From contig CM068367.1 of NCBI GenBank assembly GCA_034769895.1, positions 346,355,611 through 346,419,610 on the forward strand: a DNA stretch of 64,000 nt, read 5' to 3'. Every line of letters starts with the position of its first letter. The first letter of the stretch is position 1. The notes below the pieces were generated by a model that saw nothing but the letters and a program-made list of their open reading frames with translations, did not search any database and was not told where the DNA came from. This document shows, piece by piece, positions 48,296 to 58,530 of this stretch. Origin of the DNA: Magicicada septendecula (taxonomy: Eukaryota > Arthropoda > Insecta > Hemiptera > Cicadidae). Made by a program: the position numbers and the translations under genes.

Positions 48296-48335
48296 AGAAG
48301 CTTTTTAAAAGCGAAAACCGGTTCAGGTTATAAGG
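48281..48335 (+). ncRNA. Hammerhead ribozyme, PLE2 body tail (best preserved copy)
   Basis: Helix I: AGCCT (48287-48291) pairs with AGGTT (48325-48329). Core CTGAAGA is at 48292-48298. Helix II is GCTTTT/AAAAGC. GAAA is at 48313-48316. Helix III is the self-complementary AACCGGTT (48316-48323), followed by C48324 as the cleavage base. A helix III that can only form between two copies, or as a tiny hairpin, is known from Penelope hammerheads. Confidence 0.8.
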
Positions 48336-48914
48336 TAAAACTTTTACGTTTTTACCCATAAAAAACTTTGTTCCGAGTCGGTAGTGAAATAATTATATTT
48401 AGTTAAGTAACGGACACGTCATGGACAACGAAATCCAAGAATATTGTACTAGTATTGTAGTTTCCTCACTATGAACTAATAAATTCTTCGGAGAAATATG
48501 TTTTTCATAAATATGCCTGTTTCCTACGTATGAGAGTAACACCACTTGATCGTGTGCTTAAGTTATAATTAATGTGGTGACAAAGTGTAGCAAAAGACAG
48601 CTGATAGTAATTATCATCGTAATGGAGTTCGGTAAGGCAAATTTTTGGCTACGATGTTTAAACCTAACTTTCGATGGTACATAACATTATCAGAGGGTTA
48701 GATCGCACGGTTACTATCGTTAGAAATTAACCACTCAACGTTTCGACCACTGAACAATCTCGGTCCTGTTCTCGTAAAAGTTAAACTAATACATTAAGTA
48801 CAAACTTAGCCCTACCGAGATCCATTCACTAACAATCGTAAGAAAAATATAGGCTATAAAAAAGGAATACCGCTACTTACCTAGTAAGTTTACTGCCGTA
48901 TGTCCAAGAGACAA

Positions 48915-50340
48915 TTAAGCCTTGTGATTCTAAAGTTTCGCAAATTTATGTGTTACCTAAGATACATAAAGTAAACGTCCCGCTGAGGACGATAGTCAGC
49001 TCTCGGTTCGCTTCCGTGTAAGAGGTTTAAAAATATTTGTTACCTGTCATTAGTCGCCTTTCGGGGAGTCCCAGTTATATTGTAAAAGATTCTAATCATC
49101 TTGTTAACATTATTAGGAATTCTGTACTTGATTATCGTGACATTCTGGTAAGTTTTGATGTGGTCAGTCTCTATTGGTGACACTTCAGACATTGTAAAGG
49201 GACGGCTGGAGGGAGATTCGACGCTGTCAGCACGGAGAGATTTATCGGTAGCAGGTGTTATGGAATTATTGGACCTATGTCTGAAAGTTTACTTTCAGTT
49301 CAAAAATGGGTTATGTTCTCAGAAGGAGGGACTACCGATGGGCTCGTCACTGTCTCCCGCGATCGCTAATTTGTACATGGATTGGTTACAGAGAAGACTA
49401 TTTGACGATTACATGGACAAACCTAAGTTTGGGTTAGGTACATCGAAGACCCCTTTGTTATTTGGCAACTTGGAAAAAAAACTAGTGGAATTTTTTGAGT
49501 ATCTGAATTATTTAACTCCTTGTATTCAGTTTACGTATGAGTTAGAAAGTAATAATTCCCTGCCGTTCTTGGATGTGTTAGTCATTCGTAATCAGGGGAG
49601 TGTATACTCTACGGTTTGCCATAAACCAACTCACACTGGACAATGTAGGCCTATCCACAATTTTACAAGCCATCCTGATCACACAAGAAGTGGGGGGGGG
49701 GTCATTAGAACTTTCAAATCCGTGCTGAAGTCATATGTGTTAATGGTAAATATTAGGCTATTTTAAAGAAAAGGATAATATTGTTTCGAAGAATGGCTAT
49801 AATCAGAGGTTTACCAATAACACTTTAGCTATGAGAAACATCGTTCACGATAAAAACAACGAGAATGTGAAGAATAGGTTAGTTATTACACATGTACGGG
49901 TTCCTTCAGACAAAATCTGAGGGCCGCTACGTAATAAGAAATGTGTACTGCCTTTCACTCCCTTAATATTCTAGAGAAATTTCTGTGTAAAACCGCGCCC
50001 AAAGTTAGAGTGTAAAAGTGTTATGTACACTCTCTGTAGATTACAGTACTGTATTTCGAGGAACTTTCAAGTCCTCTGGAGGTACGTCTGACAGAACATA
50101 GAAAATTTCAAGAAGGGCAGACTAACATATTTAAATTAGCTGAACACGTATACGACGAGCAACGTAAAATCCTTTAGGATCAAGTAGATATCGTTGGGCG
50201 GGAAACTAATATTAGCAAACGTAAAATCATGGAGACATCTGTTAGGGATATAAATGATACCTGTATTAGTCAGCCTAGTAAAGAAGATGTATCTAACATC
50301 TGGTTACGGAAGTTGAAGGAGTGGTGGGCGGGAGTAGCTG
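48915..50340 (+). pseudogene. Penelope-like reverse transcriptase/endonuclease remnant (PLE3)
   Basis: Successive broken frames show LPKIHKVNVPLRTIVSS (near 48950-49010) and LVSFDVVSLYW at about 49140-49180, just before a stop. Frame 49155-49766 has EGLPMGSSLSPAIANLYM (from 49326) and ESNNSLPFLDVLVI. The palm YVDD equivalent is only visible in a shifted frame near 49430 as YIED. A C-terminal part near 50090-50330 has RLTEHRKFQEGQ and SQPSKEDVSNIWL, matching the second half of a Penelope GIY-YIG region; the GIY/YIG motifs themselves are not seen. The Neptune/Poseidon-like assignment is tentative. Dead. Confidence 0.75.
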
Positions 50341-50569
50341 TGGGCGTACATACAGCTCTAAATTGGGTATTTAAACAGGTCGTTGCTTGGAACTTGCGTC
50401 AAGTGTGGTTGTGGTTTGTGGTCTTACACTGTCGGTACTTCTTTTTTTCTATAGTCTTTTTTTAGTTGTGTTTAATTTTCTAGGTTGGTTTGGTTTATTC
50501 TTTTGACAGTTTGCGCTTGTTAGTGAATGAATCTCGGGTAGGCCTAAGTTTGTATTTAATTTATTGGTT

Positions 50570-50640
50570 TATCTTACACCTGAAGAAGACCACAGGTTGT
50601 GTACTAGCAGTCGAAACGTTGAGTGGTTAATTTCTAGCGA
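50570..50640 (+). ncRNA. Hammerhead-ribozyme-like motif in the PLE3 right arm
   Basis: CTGAAGA (50580-50586), a long stem-loop closed by GAC/GTC, then GAAA (50613-50616) with the self-complementary ACGT (50616-50619) and T as cleavage base. The left-arm copy near 48735-48780 keeps CGAAACGTTGAGTGG on the minus strand but has lost CTGAAGA. Confidence 0.55.
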
Positions 50641-50697
50641 TGGTAATAACCATCCGACCTAACCCTTCTGATAATACTCAGTACTACGTTAGACATA

Positions 50698-51750
50698 ATA
50701 ATGAAATATTGAAACTATCGGCCTTACAGCTACTGGAATCAGTGGTGTATCTAAAATTTAGTTCGGGAGGGAACTTTTAGACCCTTTGATCAGCGTGTAT
50801 GTTATACAGATTAAAAACAAAACCTTCAATGGCGTTAAAAAGCTTAAAATTCTAATTAAAATACTTTGCATAAAACTATCTTTATTAAACAAAATTATTT
50901 TTATAAGATACATTAATTTTAAAATAAAAAAAATTAATTGTAAAATTTGTATGTAACTAGTAGGTAAAGGCTCACGAAACATGCAATGATGGCCACGTAA
51001 ATGCGCCCATTTGGTTGAACATAGTCTTTCGATGGGTCGTCATACGAGATTTTTTCAGCCGCATAGGCTCACAATCGCCCACCTGAAAGCGGCCATTTGG
51101 TTCTACGTATTTAGTGCATCGTTGGATCGAGGCACTTGAGCTACTACAGGTCCACAATGACGTAGTATGAATGCGCCCATATGACATGTAATGGTATTTT
51201 GAATAGCTCATGTATTTGTAGCCAACTCGCAGTGACCTCCTATATACGGATTTGTGTATATAATGCTTCCTGCTTCCACCAATGATCTGCTTTTTTCTTA
51301 ATAAAGTATGAACGTTTAATGACTACTATGCACGGTGACCTTCAGATCACTGGCGTAAGTCCTATCGTTACAATGCAAACTTTCGTTGAAGAAAATAGTG
51401 AGTTGGCAGTTTTGAGTCCTGAAAGCGTGACTCAAGAAACTGTCAGCACTTACACCAGAAACAAAACACATCAGCTCCTACTTTGTCAATAACAGTTACA
51501 CATGTCCCGTCACAGACTACACAATGTGAGACTGAAATATGTTTGTTTATTATTTCTCTTTGTTCTGACACATGACCAGTATCCGTACAGCCTCACACAA
51601 TGCATCTGCGCATAAGGGGCGCTTACAGTAGCGCCAAGTATCGCAGACGTACGCGCGTATACAGTGGATGTTTTTGAGGTCTTCAATACTGTGACCGATC
51701 TGTTAATATAACTTTCTTGACAAATATAATAAATATTTGGTATTCTGAAT
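50698..51750. other. Gene-free stretch
   Basis: Holds a loose ~100-bp repeat of gcccatttggtt / gccatttggttc / gcccatatgaca words (near 51003, 51093, 51174). No gene. It ends with the target duplication of hAT-2 (ttctgaat, 51743-51750). Confidence 0.45.
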
Positions 51751-52239
51751 CAGTGGCGTCGCCAGGGGGGGGCGGTGGGGGCGGTCCGCCCCGGGTGCCA
51801 CACTCGGGGGGGTGACAAAATTAGGGCGAAAAAAAATTTTAGAAATAAAAAAGAAATTACTAGATCAACAAATTAATCACATCAACATTTCGATTGAAGT
51901 GTGCAATCCCAGGAAGAGGGGCGTATTATGTGGGTATCACTAGAGTAATACGAGTTTAAAACGTTTCGGTAAATACGTAATTTTTGTTCAGTTAAATTTG
52001 TATTGCAGTCTTTTAATTATCGTAAGTTTGATTGCTTGTACTTCAATTATAAAACGACCGAGTAATTTTTGCGTGAAAAATTTTCTCAGTGTATATAAAA
52101 AAATCAATTATGAGATTTTTTGTAAGCACTCCTAACCTACCCTTGTTTTTGTAGAAGTTGCTTTTTAAAAGAATTGCGCATTTTTTAAATTAATAATTTA
52201 TTTTAAAAAAATGCCTTTTTTGGCATTTTAGATAGAATC

Positions 52240-52760
52240 GCTAGGCTCGCCTATCTGCACTTCCGAAGGTTAAACTTTCGCTAGCATAACGTCCTATCCG
52301 TTTGAAGTTTAGATTTTTGTTTGGTCGCGTTGTTTCCCTGTTATAGGTTAGACTTATATGCCGATCCACGTTTTCGACGGCACTTGCTACAAAAACTCGA
52401 CCCGCTCGCAAACCCTCAATACGCTTATATAATCGTGTGCGTTAGCGTCCAATCATCCTACACTCTCTTCGCTTTGGCTCGTTCAGCTCGCGCACCGCTC
52501 GGTCGTCCGTAAGCCGAAGGGTGTTTTGATAGTTGCGTTTCCTGATTTGGCCAATTCTGCGCAGGCGCACCAGACTCCCGCGCCGGAGAACCGCTCACTC
52601 TTTGTTTCAGCCCAGTGTTGTGAATGTGATGCGTGTTGTACAGTTTCAGTTCAGTTCAACAGAAATTCAATTTTTGCTGTTTATAGTGGCATGGTGCAGA
52701 GTGGTCCTTTAATTATTTTGAGTTTCTGTATGTGCACCATTCATTTACTGAAGGTAAGTA
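52240..52760 (+). promoter_or_regulatory. Possible promoter, 5' exon and splice donor inside hAT-2
   Basis: A stretch noticeably richer in GC and CpG than its surroundings has a TATATAA word (52426-52432) and, downstream, a short frame running into AAG/GTAAGT at 52751-52759, a good splice donor. This could be the transposon's own promoter and first exon, or captured host sequence. Transcription is unproven. Confidence 0.35.
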
Positions 52761-53639
52761 CTTGACTTGAAAAGCGAGTACCGATACACAGGCCTGCGAA
52801 TTTAATTTTTTTTTCTGCGGCACGGGGTTAAACAGGTCTCTATACTTTGTTCAGTCAGGGAAGGCGGTTGGATTACCTGCGATGGCTCACTTAACACAAA
52901 CACACACATGCAGCCGACCCGACGGTACCCTCATTCGGCGTTTAATGCCTACTGGACACTATTGGACACTCCGTTACTCGGACCGACTTTTCTTATGGTT
53001 TACAATTTAATAGCATTTAACGTAACATTTTTTGATTCTGCGTTGAATTCCAAACAAAATTAGAGCAAACACGGTACGAATCTGACGAGAAATACTGTTC
53101 AAAGGTTATATGATATGGCTATAGAACGTATGCAGGTTTGTTTATCTGACCCACGAACTTGTTTTCGTAAATGAATATTTAAATAGGAATTCTGCAAATA
53201 CCGCCACGTTTTTACGCACTCAAGCTAGGACAATATTGTGATGTATTTATTATTTCTTTATGTGATGTATTATTTCGAGGAGGAGGCCCTCTTCTTGACT
53301 CAAGAAGGTTATATGCAAAATAATGTAATGCAAGCAAGCAAACACGCTTAGCAATAAAAAAAAACTCGGATAAAAATCCAACATTTTTAAATATTGTAAA
53401 TGGTTTTGTAAATACCGTATGTAGGCCTTTTATATAAACAGTGACGAAGGTGTTATGCGGCCTTCGGCAGTTTCAGAAGTACGAAACGAGCCTTTCAAGC
53501 TCGAAACGCAGAAAGCTCATAGGTCTACTGTAAAAGTAAATAAAACAAACGTTAAAATAATATAATTATTAAATTAATAATTATGAAGCCCAAATGATTT
53601 GAAATAGTGAAAATAAGATGAAATTTTTAAATATTAAAA

Positions 53640-54695
53640 TTGGTGGAATTTACACTAATGCAACAAGTTGGCATTTCTGTAAAACGTCTGTCTGAGACTA
53701 GATGGAGTGCCCATCACGAAGCAATAAAACCCGTCATGGGTAACTTTGAAAAGCTAATCGAAGCTGTTGAAGAACTATGCCAGCCCGACGAGACAGTCGA
53801 AACTAGAGGAGCTGCACATATCCTACTGCCTGCAATCAGCGACTTCTCATTTTTATGGTACCTTTCATTGTGGGGGCAAGTGTTAGAGGAAGTAAACTAC
53901 ACACAAAAATATTTGCAATTGGAAGGAATCAACCTCGAAAAATGTGTAGTTAAAATGAATGATCTTAAGCTGTTCTTGAAGGACAAACGTAGAGATATTG
54001 TTGAAGGTGCTCTTCAGTTTGCAAAAAATATGTGTCAAAAATTGGACATCCCCACAGAAAAAAGAAAAAGAGTGAAAAAGATGCTACCTGGTGAAAATTC
54101 CGGGGATGAAGGACTCACTTGGGCGCAAGAGCTACAACGGGCAATGCTCGAATGCATAGATACGTTTTACCAGGAGATGGTGACACGCTGTGAGGGTATG
54201 GAACAAGTCCTCTCCCACTTCGCTATTTTGCAGCCTAATAATTTGATGAATGCAAACGAACCAGACCTTCGGACTCTTCTCAAAAGTTTGACTAAGACAT
54301 ATGATGAATTTTCTCAAGAAGACGTAGACGTCCCCAAAGAAATCCTGCGGTTGAGAAGGCATCTTCAGGCAGCAGGCATTTCAAATGAAAGAACGAAGAA
54401 GTGGACCAGTTTGAACTTCTTAGAATTTATTACCGAATATGACTTTTCAGATACTATACCAAATGTAACATTAGCTTTAAGGTTTTTCCTCATAATATGT
54501 GTATCAGTTGCTTCATGCTAGAGAAGTTTTTCGAAACTAAAATTAATCAAAAGTTACCTCAGATCCACAACGAGTCAGGTTAGATTGACGAACCTAGCTA
54601 TGTTATCCATTGAACATGAAGTGGCAAAAAGTATTGATTTTGATAGTGTAATTTCAAAATTTGCTTCATATAAAGCACGTAAAAGCAGGTTTTAA
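53640..54695 (+). pseudogene. hAT transposase C-terminal part (hAT-2)
   Basis: The frame begins inside the protein. It has RLSETRWSAHHEAIKP near its start, a motif found in the middle of insect ZMYM/hAT transposases, then a long helical region. It runs to a TAG at 54519-54521. The same frame continues without a break through RSFSKLKLIKSYLRST and LAMLSIEHEVAKSIDFD to TAA at 54693-54695. This tail is the hAT dimerisation domain, so the TAG is a point nonsense mutation. The zinc finger and the first catalytic Asp region are missing. Confidence 0.85.
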
Positions 54696-54950
54696 GATAT
54701 TGATGTGCTAATTCTTTTGAATTAGTAGGCCTAATTACCTGTATTTAGTTTGTAAAATGTATTTAGCCTAAAAATAAACAGTTCCAAAAGTTATAAATGT
54801 TTTATTTAATTTAATTCAAATTCGTTCTTTGCAACACGTTAGCTAATTACAGTATTTTCAGCTTTTTATAGTTAAGTGTGTGGGAGGGGGGTGTAACGAG
54901 GACGGCCCGCCCCGGGCGCCACTACATCTGGCGACGCCACTGTTCTGAAT

Positions 54951-55271
54951 GGTATCAGAATAGACGAGTCTCGGTATCCAGAATAATTCATGCAGACGTC
55001 AGCAAGTTATTTTGAACTATTACTCCAAATGATCGAGCCAAGTCATAAAAGCTTGACGCTAACAATCTACAGGCCATTACAATAAATAACCGATTAGCCG
55101 TACTTTGCGCTTTTTAGCCACGGACGACGCACATGAGCCCAGTGTACACGTAATTCACAATTGCCGGATTCGGCACGCAACGTGCTCACGTTTGCCAAAA
55201 ATTTTACTCTAAAGGCATTCTGAGAACGACAAAATGTACAGAATACGTTGTAGGCGTGTCTTATTTCGGGT
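54951..55271. other. Spacer between hAT-2 and hAT-N
   Basis: No feature recognised. Confidence 0.4.
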
Positions 55272-55279
55272 ACTGAGCG

Positions 55280-56462
55280 CAGGGTTGCCAGGTGTGGGGA
55301 TTTTTCCCCACCTGGTGAAATTTGAAGCCTCAAAATGGCAATTGGGGAAATGGTGGGGATTTGTGTAAATGTGGTGAATTGTTGGTGATTTCAAATAATT
55401 ACAATTTCAAATAATGCAGATGTGACCAAACTGCAGTACAGAAATCCTGCAAAGTTACAAAGCTACAAAATATTTATGTAGATGCTATAAGTGCACTTTG
55501 ATTTTCGAAAGTTAAAATCCAAATCTCTCACTTTAAGAAATACAAAATTTCAGAGTAAATTGCTTAAACTTTTATGTTGAATGTGCACACCAAATTTACA
55601 GCCGATTTCCTTTTAACAGTTCAAAGCCTAAAATATCTAGAATTTCTAGACAGGAAAAAATTAATGATATTCGGTCACTGGGTTCAGCAGCAGCAGCAGC
55701 AGCCTTTGAGAAAAGTATTGAAATAAACATGGTAAATCTAGACAGGGAATAGAGAATGATCTTAGGAATACAAATATTAACACCAGTACAGATGAAAGTT
55801 TATTAAGCTTTTAGAGAGAATTTAAAAATACAAAGAACGTGAATGATACTGAAGCTTTTCCAACTTAAATAATTTTGTGCTTATCTATTTACTTTACCAG
55901 TTTAATAGTGGGTATGTTAAAAGGATTTTTAGTGCAATCAATCTTAATAAAAACAAAATCAGAAATAAATTGAGTACTGAGACACTGGTTGGCCAGTTGC
56001 ATATGAAAAACGTTGAAGCAAACAAAATAAATCCTGTTTTGATTGTACTACAAACGATTCAATGCTGGTGAAACACAGAAACTATATGTAGGTCAATATG
56101 AACTACAAACAGGTGTGAATGAGTGTAAATTGTTTTTGTTAATTAAACTATTGGAAAGTTGTTAAATATAGTGTAATGTGTCAATATTGACTCAAGCCTA
56201 TAACAAACTAAGTGCATAAAAAAGATTTCAAAAAGTACTGAGGTGAGAACATTTTCTTTTATTGCTCTTAAAAACCAAGGTTTTTAATATTTATATCATT
56301 CTTGTAATAGTAATTAAATATTTAGAATATACTCAGACTCTATAAAATGAGACACTCTGCATAAAGTACATGAATCTGTGGCAGTGGGGATTTCGATGGC
56401 AAAGTGGGGAAAGTTTAGGTAGCCATGTGCGGAAAAGAGGACTGACTGACTTGGCAACACTG
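55280..56462. mobile_element. Short non-autonomous hAT element (hAT-N)
   Basis: 1,183 bp, ends CAGGGTTGCCAGGTG and (from the right) CAGTGTTGCCAAGTC, with a perfect 8-bp duplication actgagcg (55272-55279, 56463-56470). The left end has a local GGGGATTTTTCCCC palindrome. Only a small hAT C-terminal scrap remains, so it must have been moved by another copy's transposase. A short (CAG)n run lies at about 55687-55702. Confidence 0.9.
55877..56071 (+). pseudogene. hAT dimerisation-domain scrap in hAT-N
   Basis: SGYVKRIFSAINLNKNKIRN and LSTETLVGQLHMKN match the hATC region, usually VER(I/V)FS..N..K...RN.LS.ETL. It is bounded by non-coding sequence. It shows that hAT-N derives from a larger element by internal deletion. 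Confidence 0.7.
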
Positions 56463-56470
56463 ACTGAGCG

Positions 56471-56730
56471 TAACAAAATACCCATGACACGTTATGGGCA
56501 TCCCACTTCACAGAATTGCCAACATAGTAACAAGCTTCGCGATAGGTAACATTTTGTTCTTATCATGATTCCTTTCCTTTCTATAGCGTGAAGACTCTGT
56601 TTAGACCTAGGCTTGTTAAACGGGAATTTCGGAAGGAACAGGTAGCATGGCTGTTCTTATTCCTATTCCTCAAAATCACCACCTTTCTACGATTACGTTA
56701 GCGTACCAGTTTAAAAAACCGATTGTTTTA
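56471..56730. other. Spacer between hAT-N and the SINE
   Basis: No feature recognised. Confidence 0.4.
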
Positions 56731-56738
56731 TATTTAAT

Positions 56739-57024
56739 AATAATAATAATGCCTCCCATGTGTACCACCGAAGCAGCTTAGGAGTCAGGCAGGGTTGGCT
56801 GCCTTATGCGAGCCGTACGGCATACAAGGAAGGCAGTGTGGGCAGCAGTACGCTTCAGCCACCCATTATTATCCCCAGGATGTTATCCCAGGTACTCATT
56901 TTCAAAAGGCTGAGTCTACCTGGGAGCTGAAAAACGCACCTTGATTTTATGGTGCGGGCCCGGGAATCGAACCCGGGACCTCTAGACCAGGTGTCATACT
57001 CACTGGTCTACTGAGCCGCCTTGG
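56739..57024 (-). mobile_element. tRNA-derived SINE
   Basis: On the minus strand the head contains an A-box-like GGCTCAGTAGACC (57005-57017) and a B box GGTTCGATTCC (56963-56973), the internal RNA polymerase III promoter of tRNA genes. The ends of the tRNA-like head do not pair as an acceptor stem, so it is not a working tRNA. A ~190-bp body and an (ATT)n tail follow (plus-strand aataataataat at 56737-56750). An 8-bp flank tatttaat (56731-56738, 57025-57032) fits a target duplication. Confidence 0.85.
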
Positions 57025-57048
57025 TATTTAATTCTTTTTAAATAAATT

Positions 57049-57125
57049 CTTGGATTTTGTTGTCCATGACGTGTCCAAGTATTAATAAATCATGATGCAC
57101 TATTTCCGACTATGGAACACTCATG
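57049..57125 (-). mobile_element. Degenerate Penelope-like tail fragment
   Basis: cttggattttgttgtcc and catgacgtgtcc match the terminal sequence of PLE1/PLE2 and the mini-PLE with one difference; further in, gactatggaacact resembles gactcggaacact. No body or hammerhead core follows. It starts 17 bp from the SINE flank. Confidence 0.6.
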
Positions 57126-57804
57126 GAAGCATCTGATTAAGCTATAATAATTAGCTAAACTATAATAATTACCTTAGGGGAAGGTAAACATTTGATTAAA
57201 CTTTTTATCTAAAAATTAGTGTTACGTATCTAAAATAGTGCGTTACGTATCTTTTAATTAATACGCATCTTGAACTACTATGTTTCGAAGAAACTGTTTA
57301 TGTAAACTATGAAAGCATTATTGTTGCCTAGTGGGCCAAGTTCAATGGCTGTGCGGGACGAAGGGCTTGCCCATCGTCCGCTCGTATACTACGTCCCGAG
57401 CTTCAAATAGAGCTCCTGCCGCAGGGTCTGGATTTAGGGTGTGGCCTGCTACCGGCCATGGTGCTTAGTGGGCAGAGTCCTTGGTATCCGATAATTTATG
57501 GACATGTTTACGTTACTTCGTAACAATGAAGTTGCAAACGTATTTTTAAATTATTTTCACATTCATTTTGTATATCGAGTATGATATAGCTTGTTAACTA
57601 AATATATCATATGTAGATGTGGAAACTGTCAAGTCCTACTCCACAAAAAAAAAAACAAAAAAATTGGGACCAAGAATACCGGCCAAATTGGTTGTAGGCC
57701 TAAATAACTGACTTTGTTCGGCTGTGCTGTCTGGTAAGTTTTGATGTTAATTATGACTTGGAAAATAAAATATACATATTTAAAAATATCTAAAAAAAAT
57801 ACCT
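57126..57804. other. Gene-free stretch with a GC-rich patch
   Basis: 57330-57485 is richer in GC than its surroundings, but has no frame or RNA-gene signal that I recognise. Confidence 0.4.
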
Positions 57805-58530
57805 TAACAAATCAGTTTGTATGGGTTCCCTGCTATATGCGGATCACATAGTTCTTATTCAAGAAAATGAGGATGATTTGCAAAGAGCTATGTTTCAATT
57901 ACAAGAAGTGGGAAGAGAGTACTCACTGACAATTTCAGTAAGAAAGACCAAAACCATGGCCTGTAAAGGTAAATATCCGGTGAGGACTAAGATAGTTATA
58001 AACAACAGCACTTTAGAACAAGTGAGCCGTTTCAAATATCTCGGCTGCGCAGTAACCTATGAATCTGAATATGGTAGAGAAGATAAATAAATTTAGGAAT
58101 ATTTGTGGTACATTCATATAAATTTTAGAAATAAAATATGACACAGCAAAAGGATTCAATTTTATAAGAAATTGCAATACTCACGTTGATTTATGCAAGT
58201 GAGGCGTGGGTAATGACAAAAAAGGAATGCGACAAGATTCAGAGTGCTGAAATGCAGTTTCTTCGAAATACTTTAAAATTATACATTGCAAGATAGAATA
58301 AGGAATGTAGACATCAGGGCTGAACTGAATATCATAATAATTTAGTAAAGTTATAACAGAAATAGATAGCCCACCCATAGCGACAATTATCAACTAACAT
58401 GCAGCGAGGCGGGTGCTGCAAGAGGACGGCGTAGTTTGGGATGGCCAAGAACAAGGTGTATCGAACAAGACCAGCGAGCCGTGTAGGATCGGAACGGGAG
58501 TTGGAGCCTAATCCTTGGAGAAGATGATGA
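57805..58530 (+). pseudogene. LINE reverse-transcriptase C-terminal remnant with (GAT)n tail
   Basis: Frame 57821-58090 reads GSLLYADHIVLIQENEDDLQ and EYSLTISVRKTKTMACKGK, then TLEQVSRFKYLGCAVTY. This is the palm C motif (YADD changed to YADH) and the following thumb-side block of a jockey/R1-like or related non-LTR RT. After 58090 frames are broken, but a 3' end with GRPRTRCIEQDQRAV near 58438-58480 and a final gatgatgatgat run mark the element's end. It is a dead 5'-truncated copy of a family different from the RTE at 41682. Confidence 0.75.

Larger units (their letters stand above)
47311..48453 (+). mobile_element. Penelope-like element PLE2, 5'-truncated with inverted tail
   Basis: Flanked by a 12-bp duplication tattgtactagt (47311-47322 and 48442-48453). 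The left part (47323 to about 47600) is the tail in minus orientation. The body (about 47601-48441) is in plus orientation and runs from the end of reverse transcriptase through GIY-YIG to the terminal aacgaaatccaag. It is the same family as PLE1, in opposite main orientation. Confidence 0.9.
48655..50697 (+). mobile_element. Second Penelope-like family (PLE3), decayed, with inverted ends
   Basis: An inverted repeat of about 160-180 bp flanks the element. The left arm (about 48665-48845) contains gaaattaaccactcaacg and cctaccgagatcc. The right arm (about 50515-50697) contains cgttgagtggttaatttc and tctcgggtagg. The body between is in plus orientation and encodes a Penelope-type RT and endonuclease remnant of a family unlike PLE1/2. 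Ends are approximate and no clean target duplication was found. Confidence 0.75.
51751..54942 (+). mobile_element. hAT DNA transposon, internally rearranged (hAT-2)
   Basis: 3,192 bp with inverted ends CAGTGGCGTCGCCAG and CTGGCGACGCCACTG (perfect over 15 bp), and a perfect 8-bp duplication ttctgaat (51743-51750, 54943-54950). G/C-rich subterminal blocks follow both ends. It encodes only the C-terminal part of a transposase; the remaining interior has no recognisable transposase sequence. Confidence 0.92.

Noticed and set aside
50738..50775. CAGTGGTGTATCTAAAATTT as a hAT left end
   Set aside because: No matching right end and no 8-bp duplication was found within several kb.
56947..57020. tRNA gene candidate
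   Set aside because: A and B boxes are present, but the acceptor ends do not pair and the sequence continues into a SINE body and tail.
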